Positions 27,635 to 35,986 are shown, numbered from the stretch's first letter. The stretch is DNA of 64,000 nt from Halomonas nitroreducens (GCF_003966155.1 NZ_RXNS01000007.1:1-64000); one strand, 5' to 3'. The notes: a model not told the origin generated them from the letters alone. Numbers and translations: made by a program.

Positions 27635-28408
27635 ATGATACTAAGCAGATACGTGTTGCTTCTGACGCTTGGGGTGATCACGGCAGTACCTGCCTACGCG
27701 ATCGACCGAGAACAGGGGCTCGAGCGAGTCAGGGAACAGTTGACGCAGTCCTGTTCGGAGGGGGGGATGGCCTCCTGTCTTGGCGTCGAGACGTCCCGGT
27801 GTGGACGCCTCGCGGAGGAGGTGGTGCAAGCCTGTGCGGAACACTTCGTCCCAGCAGAGCAAGAGCAGATGGCCGCCTTCGGCGATTGCATCGGTCGCCA
27901 GACCCGACAGCGCACCGGTGTATCGGAGGCCGAGTTGCAGTCGTGCCAGTCTCATGCCGACGGTGCGGCGCATGCCTCCTCTTCCCCCGAGGAGGCGATG
28001 CGTAGGCTCGAGGACGCCAAGGCCGTCATGGCTCAGGACGCCGAAGCGACGCGGGACGCGGTGACACTCCCGTTATATCCGGATCATGAACTGACGGCGC
28101 ATCATCAGGATCCGAGCGGCCTTCCCGGCATCGATGGCGAGCCGCTAGGGGAGGGAGCGGTCCCCGTGGCCATGATGACTACCTCAGATACTGTCGAAGA
28201 AGTCGTGGATTTCTATCAGAACCGGTTAGACGGGTTCACGTTGTACAGGGCGGCGGCGGACGACGCCACCTTTGCCAAAGGCATGCCGGACGACGTTACA
28301 CCATCGGACTTTCGCCGTTGGATGAAGGCCCTACCAATGCATGAGCATGTTGCGATCTATCGGTTGTCGGGGAAAACGCATATCGAGGTGGGATACCGCA
28401 CGGATTAG
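27635..28408 (+). CDS. Exported Cys-rich protein of unknown function
   Basis: A 257-residue protein with a clear signal peptide (MILSRYVLLLTLGVITAVPA, cleavage near YA-I). The mature N-terminal half has seven Cys residues in a spaced pattern (about residues 40-105), suggesting disulfides. The C-terminal half holds a TSDTVEEVVDFYQNRLDGF segment that recalls small periplasmic alpha/beta domains. It starts 13 bp after the DUF4336 gene with a GGAG site, so the two are probably co-transcribed. I do not recognise it. Confidence 0.65.
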   Translation: MILSRYVLLLTLGVITAVPAYAIDREQGLERVREQLTQSCSEGGMASCLGVETSRCGRLAEEVVQACAEHFVPAEQEQMAAFGDCIGRQTRQRTGVSEAELQSCQSHADGAAHASSSPEEAMRRLEDAKAVMAQDAEATRDAVTLPLYPDHELTAHHQDPSGLPGIDGEPLGEGAVPVAMMTTSDTVEEVVDFYQNRLDGFTLYRAAADDATFAKGMPDDVTPSDFRRWMKALPMHEHVAIYRLSGKTHIEVGYRTD

Positions 28409-28590
28409 GGAAGCTGTGGGCGAATTTCTGGCATCGCACGACTATGTATGGATTTCGGTTCGTCGCCGAACCTCTACATCCGCTGTGGTGCATTCGGCGA
28501 CATCCCGGGATATTGCTGGGCCCTCGACGCGGTGTAGATGCGCTGGTTAGTGGAGAACGACCGCTCATTAAAGGGATAATGTCCCATGAT

Positions 28591-28617
28591 ATAGGTGATG
28601 GTGGCACCATCACCTAT
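28591..28617. repeat. 27-nt near-perfect palindrome
   Basis: ATAGGTGATGGT (28591-28602) pairs with ACCATCACCTAT (28606-28617) around GGC. No T-tract follows, so it is an operator or hairpin element rather than a standard terminator. It lies in the 263-bp gap between the Cys-rich protein gene and an antitoxin gene, otherwise without features. Confidence 0.75.
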
Positions 28618-28671
28618 GTGCCAAGGTGAGAGACCCGATTCGACTGATTGTCATCGAGAGAAGGCCACAGC

Positions 28672-28863
28672 ATGAGCACTTCGCTAGATCCCCGTATCAG
28701 CGAGCTCGAGACTCAGGAGCAGGCTGGCAGCTACGACCGCTGGTTTCGTGAGCGCATCAAGCGACGCTTCGACGATTCGCGCCCCAACGTCCCCCACGAC
28801 GAAGCCATAGAGCGCGTTTGGACACTGGTCGAGTCGAAAAAGCGCCGCCATGCTGCCGGTTGA
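28672..28863 (+). CDS. Small antitoxin-like / stability-determinant protein
   Basis: A 63-residue protein (MSTSLDPRISELETQEQAGS..., ending ...ERVWTLVESKKRRHAAG). The pattern LDPRISELET-EQA-SYDRWFRERI-PNVPHDEA matches small antitoxins that are normally paired with RelE/ParE toxins. The ATG at 28672 is preferred over an in-frame one eight codons earlier. No intact toxin gene follows; see the remnant next to it. Confidence 0.6.
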   Translation: MSTSLDPRISELETQEQAGSYDRWFRERIKRRFDDSRPNVPHDEAIERVWTLVESKKRRHAAG

Positions 28864-28960
28864 GTTGCACGCCCACCCGAGTTCCTGGCGCCCACATTTC
28901 CATCGATACTTGAGCGCTGGAACTGCTGAAGGCCGGCCACTCCGAGTGGGAAGCCTATAA
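28850..28960 (+). pseudogene. Possible remnant of the partner toxin gene
   Basis: An ATG inside the end of the antitoxin gene, the usual overlap for a ParE/RelE partner, opens a 36-codon frame beginning MLPVE, typical for such toxins. The rest does not resemble the family and stops early. DNA to about 29.09 kb holds another open fragment without a start (LLKAGHSEWEAYKQAHDELV). This fits a decayed locus but is weakly supported. Confidence 0.25.
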
Positions 28961-29149
28961 GCAGGCCCATGATGAGTTGGTTCGCCAGTCCTCCCCCTAT
29001 CCTCGACTTACTGCCCCGATCTCGAAGATTGACGGCATCCGCCGTGCCCCGCCCCGTTCGTGCCAAGGCTATTCAATTTCGGTACCCTAATGACGCTTTG
29101 CCCATCTCACGGCAAAGAATCAAGGATCGAACATCATGAGAGGGACATC

Positions 29150-29743
29150 ATGCCGTACCATCTCAGTCGCCATATCGCCCTGGCCACCGTCGCCCTAGCT
29201 ACTCTGGCGGGTTGCTCGAGCCAGGATGACGCCAGTTTCAGCAACTTCCAGAACGTCCTCCAGAGCTACTACGACGGACAATCCGAGCCGGCTACGTGCA
29301 TTGCTGGCACGATCGACGAATTCCCCTATACCAAATCCGACATCTCCTGGGGGCTCGGCAACAAAGGTGAACAGTTGGACGCTCTGGCGGCCGCCGATCT
29401 GGTCGAGCAGGTGGGCCCCGAGACGTATCAGCTGACCGAAACGGGGCAGTCAGCGTTCCAACCGGACAAAGGGTTCTGCTTCGGCACAGTGACCGTGACT
29501 GAGGTCACCAACTTCACTGAACCCAGTGAGCGGGGCGGCTTCACCATCTCCCAGGTCAACTACACGGTCGATGTAGAAGAGCGCCCTAGCTGGTCTCAGA
29601 ACGAAACCCTCGTCGACACCTTTGAGCTGTCGGACAGCGGACTTAGGACCTCCGGCCTCATGACGCGTAACGACAACCCTGAGCAGAAAAAGATGATCTT
29701 GGTGAAGACCAACAACGGTTGGGTCACTGAGCGTGATATGTAA
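29150..29743 (+). CDS. Putative lipoprotein
   Basis: A 197-residue protein with a lipoprotein signal peptide and lipobox (LATLAGC, Cys about residue 22). The mature part has two further Cys residues (ATCIAGT and GFCFGT) that could pair. No known domain was recognised; the pattern of a short winged region followed by a beta-rich half is only an impression. The ATG at 29150 follows GAGAGGG. A strong terminator follows. Confidence 0.7.
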   Translation: MPYHLSRHIALATVALATLAGCSSQDDASFSNFQNVLQSYYDGQSEPATCIAGTIDEFPYTKSDISWGLGNKGEQLDALAAADLVEQVGPETYQLTETGQSAFQPDKGFCFGTVTVTEVTNFTEPSERGGFTISQVNYTVDVEERPSWSQNETLVDTFELSDSGLRTSGLMTRNDNPEQKKMILVKTNNGWVTERDM

Positions 29744-29765
29744 CCCAAGCCGCCCCATGTGAAGA

Positions 29766-29791
29766 AAAAGGCCGCCATCTGGCGGCCTTTT
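29766..29791. terminator. Bidirectional rho-independent terminator
   Basis: AAAAGGCCGCC (29766-29776) pairs with GGCGGCCTTTT (29781-29791) around ATCT, with A and T runs on both flanks. It lies between the convergent lipoprotein and MazE-like genes. Confidence 0.9.
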
Positions 29792-29796
29792 CAGTA

Positions 29797-30013
29797 TTAC
29801 AGCAGCTCACGCGCGACGGGGTGGGCATCCAGCCATTCGCGCTCATCCGCGGACATGTCCGCTGTGGTGTCGCACTGAACCAACAGCTCCTCGAGGGAAT
29901 ACTGCGGTTTGGCTGGTCTCACGATCAGGCGTCCGTGATCGATCACGATCTCGACTTGAGATCCGGCCCGCAGATGCAGCTGATCGAGCATCGCCCGCGG
30001 CACCTTCCTCCCG
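29797..30013 (-). pseudogene. MazE/AbrB-type antitoxin lacking its N-terminus
   Basis: The frame reads VPRAMLDQLHLRAGSQVEIV and continues IDHGRLIVRPAKP... to a Leu-rich acidic tail, the typical MazE/ChpI pattern in which the N-terminal swapped-hairpin DNA-binding strand (about ten residues) should come first. Here that part is replaced by an IS481-type transposase fragment in another frame, joined near 30013. No MazF-like toxin gene follows before the terminator. The locus is therefore broken. Confidence 0.7.
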
Positions 30014-30224
30014 GTACCGGCGTAGCCACTTGTAGACCGTTCGAACACTGACCCCTTGAGCCTGGGCGGCCTCCTCTGGGCGAAGCCCTTCCTCAACGAC
30101 TCGATGGACCAGCAGGGCTCGACCATGAGGAGTGAGACGGGCATTCTTATGGGTGTTCATCCGGGCCTCCTGGAGGTTGGTTTGGGTCGCACCTCCAATT
30201 GTCCGGGTAGGTTCCGGATGAACA
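30012..30224 (-). mobile_element. IS481-family element, 5' fragment with transposase N-terminus
   Basis: The transposase starts at 30160 (MNTHKNARLTPHGRALLVHR) with an AGGAGG site and runs about 50 residues through the helix-turn-helix (QGVSVRTVYKWLRRYREEG) before sequence changes to the antitoxin. The probable left terminal repeat TGTTCATCCGG lies at 30224-30214. The same 11 bases occur inverted at 30154-30164, around the start codon. The catalytic domain and right end are missing. Confidence 0.75.
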
Positions 30225-30244
30225 ACCTATCGAGAGATCACACC

Positions 30245-30620
30245 TAGAGATGCCATTCACCTGGTCAGAACGGCCATGCCACGAACTTGCGTCCCCCGGC
30301 TCGGAGGAGGGCACGGCCCGCTGAGGGGTTTCCGGCAGCCCACGAGTCATTACGGGCCTTCTCGTTGTCCTCACTTCCCCGCGTTTCCCTCCCGAGAGTG
30401 CCCTGTCCTGTCCTGGGCGAGTCCGGTGACGTCCCTAGCAGGCGTTCGCCGACCCGGGTGTCCGTTTCGACTATGTCGGTGTCGCACCGAGAATGTCGCC
30501 CCCCGGCAGGGGGTTCCACGCTGCTTCTAGTAGACCCACTCGATCAACCGGGCTGAGCTGGATCGGGCGGGGCATGATGCCGGGTTCTCCATCGCCGGCG
30601 GTGTATCGAGGAGGGGTGAG
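30245..30620. other. Intergenic stretch before fhs
   Basis: About 375 bp with no supportable gene. It should contain the fhs promoter; no clear sigma-70 pair or known riboswitch was recognised. Confidence 0.5.
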
Positions 30621-32396
30621 ATGACCGACTATATCCCGTTGCGACACGACAACCCCCTCCGCGGGGAGGGCGTGGCCCTCGAGACCGCCTCCGCGGCCCC
30701 TCCCGACGATGGCCTCCCGCCGCCGGGGGCGCCGGATATCGCCATCGCCCGCGCGGCCACCCCCTGGCCCATCAGCGAGGTGGCCGCGCGGCTCGGCATC
30801 GAGCCCGATCAGCTGCGGCCCTATGGCCATGACAAGGCCAAGCTCTCCCACGACTTCACCGATGCTCTGGTGGGGCGTCCTCAGGGCAAGCTGGTGCTGG
30901 TCACCGCCATCACCCCGACCCCGGCTGGGGAGGGCAAGACGACGACCAGCGTGGGGCTGGGGGACGGCCTCAGCCGGCTCGGCCACAAGGCGGCGGTCTG
31001 CCTGCGCGAGCCCTCCCTCGGACCCTGCTTTGGCATGAAGGGGGGCGCCGCCGGAGGGGGGCGGTCCCAGGTGATTCCCATGGAGGACATCAACCTGCAC
31101 TTCACCGGCGATTTCCATGCCGTGACCAGCGCCCACAACCTGTTGGCCGCCCTGATCGACAACCACCTGCACTGGGGCAATGCGCTGGATATCGATCCCC
31201 GGCGCATCTCCTGGAAGCGGGTAATGGACATCAATGACCGTTCCCTCCGGCACCTGACCATCGGTCTGGGCGGACCGGCGCATGGCGTGCCGAGGGAGGC
31301 GGGGTTCGACATCACCGCGGCCTCGGAGATCATGGCGATCCTCTGCCTGTCCGCCGACCTGGCCGACCTGCAACGCCGGCTGGGCGAGATCATCGTCGCG
31401 CGGCGTCGCAACGGCAGCCCGGTGCGTGCCCGGGACCTCGAGGCCGAGGGCGCCATGGCGGTGCTGCTCAAGGAGGCTTTGGCCCCCAACCTGGTGCAGA
31501 CCCTGGAGCACACCCCGGCCTTCATCCATGGCGGCCCCTTCGCCAACATTGCCCATGGCTGCAACTCCCTGATGGCGACCCGCAGCGCCCTGGCCCTGGC
31601 CGATATCGTGGTCACCGAGGCTGGCTTCGGTGCCGACCTGGGCGCCGAGAAGTTCTTCAATATCAAGTGCCGGCAGGCCGGCCTGACGCCCAGTGCGGTG
31701 GTGGTGGTGGCGACCCTGCGGGCCCTGAAGCAGCATGGCGGCGTCGAGCGCGATGCCCTCGGTCAGCCGGATCCCGAGGCGGTGCGTCGCGGGGCGCGCA
31801 ACCTGAGCCGGCATGTGGCAAACCTGCGCAATTTCGGAGTGCCCGTGCTGGTGGCGGTCAACCATTTCGCGCAGGATGACGATCAGGAGCACCACGCCCT
31901 GCAGGCCGCCTGCGACGAGCTGGGCGTCGAGCGGGTGGTCAGTCGCCACTGGGCGGAAGGCTCCCGGGGTAGCGAAGCGCTGGCAGAGCGGGTCGCGGCG
32001 ATGGTGGCGGCGCCGGCCCCCCGGATGTCGCTGACCTACGAGGATGCCGCCAGCCTCGAGGACAAGGTCAGGGCCGTCGCCCAGCGCCTCTACGGGGCGG
32101 CGGATATCAACCTGGAAGCCAAGGCGCGACGACAGCTGGCGGAATATGAGGCGCTCGGTTACGGCCATCTCCCGATCTGCATCGCCAAGACCCAGTACAG
32201 CTTTGCCGCCGATCCGGCGCTCAGCGGCCTTGCCGAAGGGCATGTGCTGCCGGTGCGCGAAGCCGAGCTGGCCGCCGGTGCCGGCTTCGTCGTGGTGATC
32301 TGCGGCGATATCATGCGCATGCCCGGCATGCCCCGTCAGCCGGCATCCTACGGTATCCGTCTCGACCCGTCGGGGGAGATCGAGGGCCTGTCCTGA
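30621..32396 (+). CDS. fhs: Formate-tetrahydrofolate ligase
   Basis: Makes 10-formyl-THF from formate, THF and ATP for one-carbon metabolism. At 591 residues it is close to the family length. The P-loop [20 protein letters not shown] (about residue 100), [34 protein letters not shown] and [20 protein letters not shown] are all present. The first 35 residues are an acidic/Pro-rich extension. An AGGAGGGG site precedes the ATG. Confidence 0.95.
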   Translation: MTDYIPLRHDNPLRGEGVALETASAAPPDDGLPPPGAPDIAIARAATPWPISEVAARLGIEPDQLRPYGHDKAKLSHDFTDALVGRPQGKLVLVTAITPTPAGEGKTTTSVGLGDGLSRLGHKAAVCLREPSLGPCFGMKGGAAGGGRSQVIPMEDINLHFTGDFHAVTSAHNLLAALIDNHLHWGNALDIDPRRISWKRVMDINDRSLRHLTIGLGGPAHGVPREAGFDITAASEIMAILCLSADLADLQRRLGEIIVARRRNGSPVRARDLEAEGAMAVLLKEALAPNLVQTLEHTPAFIHGGPFANIAHGCNSLMATRSALALADIVVTEAGFGADLGAEKFFNIKCRQAGLTPSAVVVVATLRALKQHGGVERDALGQPDPEAVRRGARNLSRHVANLRNFGVPVLVAVNHFAQDDDQEHHALQAACDELGVERVVSRHWAEGSRGSEALAERVAAMVAAPAPRMSLTYEDAASLEDKVRAVAQRLYGAADINLEAKARRQLAEYEALGYGHLPICIAKTQYSFAADPALSGLAEGHVLPVREAELAAGAGFVVVICGDIMRMPGMPRQPASYGIRLDPSGEIEGLS

Positions 32397-32466
32397 GGCC
32401 CGCGCCCCCGCTCGGGGAATACGCATCGACGCGGCATCTTTTTATGCCCCGGTATTGTGTTTGTGC

Positions 32467-32493
32467 TCAAGGTTAAGGCAACTTGGCCGAAAG
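32467..32493 (+). promoter_or_regulatory. Sigma-28 (FliA) promoter of the degenerate GGDEF-EAL gene
   Basis: TCAAGGTT-N11-GCCGAAAG matches the FliA consensus TAAAGTTT-N11-GCCGATAA with exact spacing. The predicted start near 32500 leaves a leader of about 30 nt before the ATG at 32530. It places the gene in the late flagellar regulon. Confidence 0.65.
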
Positions 32494-32529
32494 CTTGGGT
32501 ATCAGGCACATGACGTCGGGACTTCGCTG

Positions 32530-34275
32530 ATGGCGCAAGACGGAACGGGATCATCCGGTAACAGATCGGCGATGGTGGCGGGTCGGGTGCTGGATTTCCC
32601 GGCCGTTCTCTCGCGCCTGGCCGTCGAGCGATCCCCGGTCGGTCTGGTATTGCTGGATGCCGGGCAGCGGATCCTGTGGGTCAATGCTGGCTTCCGCAGC
32701 CTGCTGACGTCCGCCAGCGGCGAGGTCGTCGGCCGGCCGGTCCAGGAGCTGATCAGCCACCAGGCGTTTCTGGGGAGTCGGGTCGCCGATGACGTCGGCC
32801 TGCAGGGCGGTGCCTGGCAGCAGGTGCGTCTCGGCGACCTGCCCGGGAACACGGGACGACTGCTGCTGATGGCCAGGACCTCCCTGCCCGACAGCCCCGA
32901 AGGGGTGACCCATCTGCTGACCTTCATCGATCCCCAGGAGGCGTCGCTGGCCCCGCGGCCGGGGCTCCTCCCGCCGTTGCCTGATGTCTCCGCTCGGCTG
33001 GCCAGTGTCTGGCTGTTCGAGGACCGCTTGCGGCATGCCCTCGAGCGCGCCGATCGGCTCGAGCAGGGCGTCGGCTTGCTGCTGATCCGGCTGGACCCGC
33101 GCCAGGAGCTGCAAGACAGCCTCGCCAAGAACAGGCTCGAGGGGCTGGCACGGCAGGTCGGGCGCCGGCTCGGCCAGACGCTGCGCAGCGAGGACAGCCT
33201 GTCCCAGCTGGGGCAGGACTGCTGGGGGGTGCTGATCGAGCATCCGATGTCCCCGGAGCGTCTGCAGGCCACAGCGATGCGTTGCCAGGAGGCGATGGAT
33301 CCCCCCTTCAGGCTGGAGGGGCAGTCGCTGCTGCTGACCCTGTCGATCGGCATTGCCACCTATCCCTCGGACGGCGAGTCTCCCGAGCAGTTGATGACCA
33401 GTGCCGAGTCGGCGCTGGAGCGGGCGGGTCCCGCGACCCATGCCTTCTTCGACGAAGGGCTGAGATCCTTGCTGGCGCAGCGCCTGGCCTTTCGACAGCA
33501 GCTCCAGGACGCCCTGCAGCACCCGGATCGCCACTTCCAGCTCCTCTACCAGCCCCAGATCGACCTGAGCGATGGCCGTTGCGTCGGCCTCGAGGCCCTG
33601 GTCCGCTGGCGTCACCCAAAGCGTGGCCTGCTGGTACCCGAGGATTTCCTGTCCGTGGTGGCGGAGTTGGGGCAGCAGGTGCGCCTCGATCGTTGGGTCA
33701 TCACCCGCGCCATCCTTCAGCAGTCGGAGTGGCGAGCGCGGGACTCTCGGCTGGCCGACCTGCCGGTGGCGGTCAATGCCGACGGCGGCATGCTGGATCA
33801 GGCGGTGTTCGATCGCCGCCCGCTGGATGTCTTCCTGCGCCAGCAGGCCGATCGGCTGGACTGGCTGAGCCTGGAGCTCTCCCAGCAGGGGCTGATCGCG
33901 CGAGCCGGGCCCCAGGCCCACCTGCTGCGTCGGGTGAAGGCGCTCGGCGTCGGGGTGGTGGTCAACGATATCGGGGCGGGGCCGCTGGATGTGGCCCATC
34001 TGGGGAGCCTGCCGGTGTCCCGGGTCAAGCTGAGTCCAGTGCTGATGGCGTCGCTCGGGGCCCCTTCGCCGTCATCACGCCATCCCCTGGCGGCACTGCT
34101 GCCCTGCCTGTCGGGGCTGGGCCTGGAAAGCGTGGTGGTGGGGGTCGAGACCGCGGAGCAGCTGGAGACGGCGCGGCGGTTGGGTAGCCGGATCGTCCAG
34201 GGCAATCGCCTCTGCGAGCCGCTGGCCCCCGCGGCCCTGGAACGCTGGCTGGCGCAGGGGGCGGCGCCGACCTGA
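32530..34275 (+). CDS. PAS-GGDEF-EAL protein with degenerate catalytic motifs
   Basis: A 581-residue protein: a PAS domain (about residues 20-130), a GGDEF-like domain (about 160-310) and an EAL-like domain (about 325-575). The GGDEF signature is replaced by GQDCWG. In the EAL domain LEALVRW is kept, but the DDFGTG metal/dimerisation loop reads NDIGAG and other metal-site positions differ. It is probably neither cyclase nor phosphodiesterase but a c-di-GMP sensor or protein-interaction module. A sigma-28 promoter upstream and convergent flgNM genes downstream (2-bp gap) tie it to flagella. The start at 32530 fits the promoter. Confidence 0.82.
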   Translation: MAQDGTGSSGNRSAMVAGRVLDFPAVLSRLAVERSPVGLVLLDAGQRILWVNAGFRSLLTSASGEVVGRPVQELISHQAFLGSRVADDVGLQGGAWQQVRLGDLPGNTGRLLLMARTSLPDSPEGVTHLLTFIDPQEASLAPRPGLLPPLPDVSARLASVWLFEDRLRHALERADRLEQGVGLLLIRLDPRQELQDSLAKNRLEGLARQVGRRLGQTLRSEDSLSQLGQDCWGVLIEHPMSPERLQATAMRCQEAMDPPFRLEGQSLLLTLSIGIATYPSDGESPEQLMTSAESALERAGPATHAFFDEGLRSLLAQRLAFRQQLQDALQHPDRHFQLLYQPQIDLSDGRCVGLEALVRWRHPKRGLLVPEDFLSVVAELGQQVRLDRWVITRAILQQSEWRARDSRLADLPVAVNADGGMLDQAVFDRRPLDVFLRQQADRLDWLSLELSQQGLIARAGPQAHLLRRVKALGVGVVVNDIGAGPLDVAHLGSLPVSRVKLSPVLMASLGAPSPSSRHPLAALLPCLSGLGLESVVVGVETAEQLETARRLGSRIVQGNRLCEPLAPAALERWLAQGAAPT

Positions 34276-34277
34276 GC

Positions 34278-34727
34278 TCAGGCCCGGGCGTTCAGGCGGC
34301 GTGGTTGCAGGCCGGTGCGGCCATTCGCGGCATACACGTCGGGATCGGCCAGGCGATGAAGATAATCCAGCATCTGCTGGTTGTGGGTCATGCGCAGCGT
34401 CAGCAGGCGACCATTGCGCTCGTTCAGCCGGGCGATCTCGCGGCCCGCGTCCAGCATCGCCTCCCACGCCGGCAGGCAGCCGGCATCCTGGGCGGCCTGC
34501 CGCGCACCCTCGCTGCCCGGCGGGTAGCCCAGCTGCTGCTGGACCCGGGTGCGCAGGCGCTCGGTGTTCTCGAGGGCTTGCAACAGGCCGGTCTTGTCGT
34601 CGGCAATCCGGTTGAGCGCCTTGCCGTCCACCTCGCCCTCGACCAGCAGGGCCTGCTCGGCCTCGAGCAGGCGGCTCAGTGCCGCCAGTCGTGACTGCTG
34701 GTCGTCGAGCAGCCGTTGCAGGCTCAT
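34278..34727 (-). CDS. flgN: FlgN, flagellar hook-filament junction chaperone
   Basis: A 149-residue, largely helical protein (MSLQRLLDDQQSRLAALSRL...). It binds FlgK and FlgL in the cytoplasm and delivers them to the export gate. Assignment rests on helical pattern, length and its 4-bp overlap with flgM. Transcribed from the sigma-28 promoter upstream of flgM. Confidence 0.82.
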   Translation of the reverse strand: MSLQRLLDDQQSRLAALSRLLEAEQALLVEGEVDGKALNRIADDKTGLLQALENTERLRTRVQQQLGYPPGSEGARQAAQDAGCLPAWEAMLDAGREIARLNERNGRLLTLRMTHNQQMLDYLHRLADPDVYAANGRTGLQPRRLNARA

Positions 34728-35014
34728 TCGCCGTCGTCCCTGTGCGCCAGGAGGTCCTGAACGCTGGCAATCAGGCCATCGGCAATGCGCTCCGGCTTGA
34801 TCTCGAGACGGCCGTCACGAATGGCCTCGCGAATCTCGGCGACCCGGGCGGTGTCGATGTCCTGACGGGTATCCGTCGTGGCCTGGCGCAGGTGGGACAT
34901 GCTTGCCGGTCCGGCGGGGGCCGGCGAGGACGACGCTGCATCCTCGGCCTTGCGAGCCGGATCGCGTGGCTCCGTCTGGGCGGGGCGCAGGGGATGATGG
35001 TTGTCGACTTTCAC
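34724..35014 (-). CDS. flgM: FlgM, anti-sigma-28 factor
   Basis: A 96-residue protein with a disordered N-terminal half and a helical C-terminal half (TARVAEIREAIRDGRLEIKP, ERIADGLIASVQDLL), the FliA-binding part. It holds sigma-28 inactive until the hook is complete and is then exported. The start is GTG at 35014. A textbook sigma-28 promoter lies 35 bp upstream, closing the FliA-FlgM feedback loop. Confidence 0.93.
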   Translation of the reverse strand: MKVDNHHPLRPAQTEPRDPARKAEDAASSSPAPAGPASMSHLRQATTDTRQDIDTARVAEIREAIRDGRLEIKPERIADGLIASVQDLLAHRDDGE

Positions 35015-35048
35015 GGTAAGGGGCCTCGTGACCGGTGCATTACCTGAG

Positions 35049-35075
35049 CTATCGGCGGCCGGGCCGGTAACTTTA
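35049..35075 (-). promoter_or_regulatory. Sigma-28 (FliA) promoter of flgMN
   Basis: On the minus strand TAAAGTTA-N11-GCCGATAG matches the FliA consensus in 14 of 16 positions with exact spacing. Confidence 0.9.
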
Positions 35076-35115
35076 ATGGCGTGCTGCGATGACTTCCAGT
35101 CTGGGCACCGCGCCG

Positions 35116-35826
35116 TCAGTTGTCCACGACGAGACGCTGTGGACCGATGATGCGTGCCTCGAGAATCCGCCGGTCCGCGAGGCGCACCCGGATCCGCTCG
35201 CCACGCCCGCCGGCCTCAAGGGCCTCGCCTTGTCGGGTCACTCGAAATCCCTCGCCGCGCGCCTCCAGCCTCACCCGGTCGCCGCGACCTACCAACCTTG
35301 GTAGCCGTAGCTGGTGGGCCTGCACCACCTGGCCGCCGGCCAGGGAGCGACGCGCCACCTGCCCGATGGCAGCATCGAGGTCGCGCAGGGCCTGCCTCGG
35401 CAGGCGGCCCAGGTCCCCTCGGCGCTCGACGAGATCCCTCCGCCCCAGCCGCTCGCCGGCGCCGATGGCACGGGCCGTCTCGAGATAGGTGCCGACGACG
35501 GCGACTTCCGCCTGCAGGTAGCGGGTCCGTCGCCCGGCCTCGCCACAGCGTACCCCGACCGACACGCGCCCGAGCGGCGGTCGCGACGCCTTGGGCAGGA
35601 AGGGACGGGGGGACTCGCAGGCGGGGAAGTGCGCCGCCGGCGGATGCAGGGTGATGCGTGGTGCGTCGCCGAGCGCCCGGGCCTCATCGGTCAGGAAGGC
35701 CCGTACCCGGTCGAGCAGGGCCTCGTCGGCGGCCGGCGCCGGGACGGCCAGGAGCAGGCACAGCAGGCCCAGCCAGGGCACGAATCGCGCCCAGGGGCGG
35801 GTCGATGACGGAGGTGCCTCGAGCAT
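35116..35826 (-). CDS. flgA: FlgA, P-ring assembly chaperone
   Basis: A 236-residue periplasmic protein. A signal peptide (LGLLCLLLAVPAPA-A) is followed by an N-terminal domain and a C-terminal SAF domain (VVGTYLETARAIGAGERLGR..., LVVDN at the end). It helps FlgI assemble around the rod. Same strand as flgMN and divergent from flgB. No promoter of the sigma-28 or sigma-54 type was recognised in the gap of about 160 bp. Confidence 0.9.
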   Translation of the reverse strand: MLEAPPSSTRPWARFVPWLGLLCLLLAVPAPAADEALLDRVRAFLTDEARALGDAPRITLHPPAAHFPACESPRPFLPKASRPPLGRVSVGVRCGEAGRRTRYLQAEVAVVGTYLETARAIGAGERLGRRDLVERRGDLGRLPRQALRDLDAAIGQVARRSLAGGQVVQAHQLRLPRLVGRGDRVRLEARGEGFRVTRQGEALEAGGRGERIRVRLADRRILEARIIGPQRLVVDN

Positions 35827-35986
35827 AGCGTCGTCGCGTTCGGAAGTTCGGTCTCGAGTCTAGCCGCCGGGGCGCATGGGGATTCGCGGAAATGGCCGTT
35901 GGAACGTCGGCTGTTCATGCCTTTGGGATGACGGCGCACTGGCTATGCTCCAACGTCGACGAATTTCCTTTTCCGGAGTGCGCCGG

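Noticed and set aside
30245..30620. Riboswitch upstream of fhs
   Set aside because: Some GC-rich dyads are present but none matches a tetrahydrofolate or other riboswitch core I can recognise.
30471..32426. 651-codon open frame opposite fhs
   Set aside because: Antisense shadow of a long GC-rich gene; no recognisable domain, no ribosome binding site.
35827..35986. Sigma-28-like box upstream of flgA (CAAAGGCA ... GCCGACG, minus strand)
   Set aside because: The spacer is 6 bp, not 11, so it cannot be a FliA promoter.
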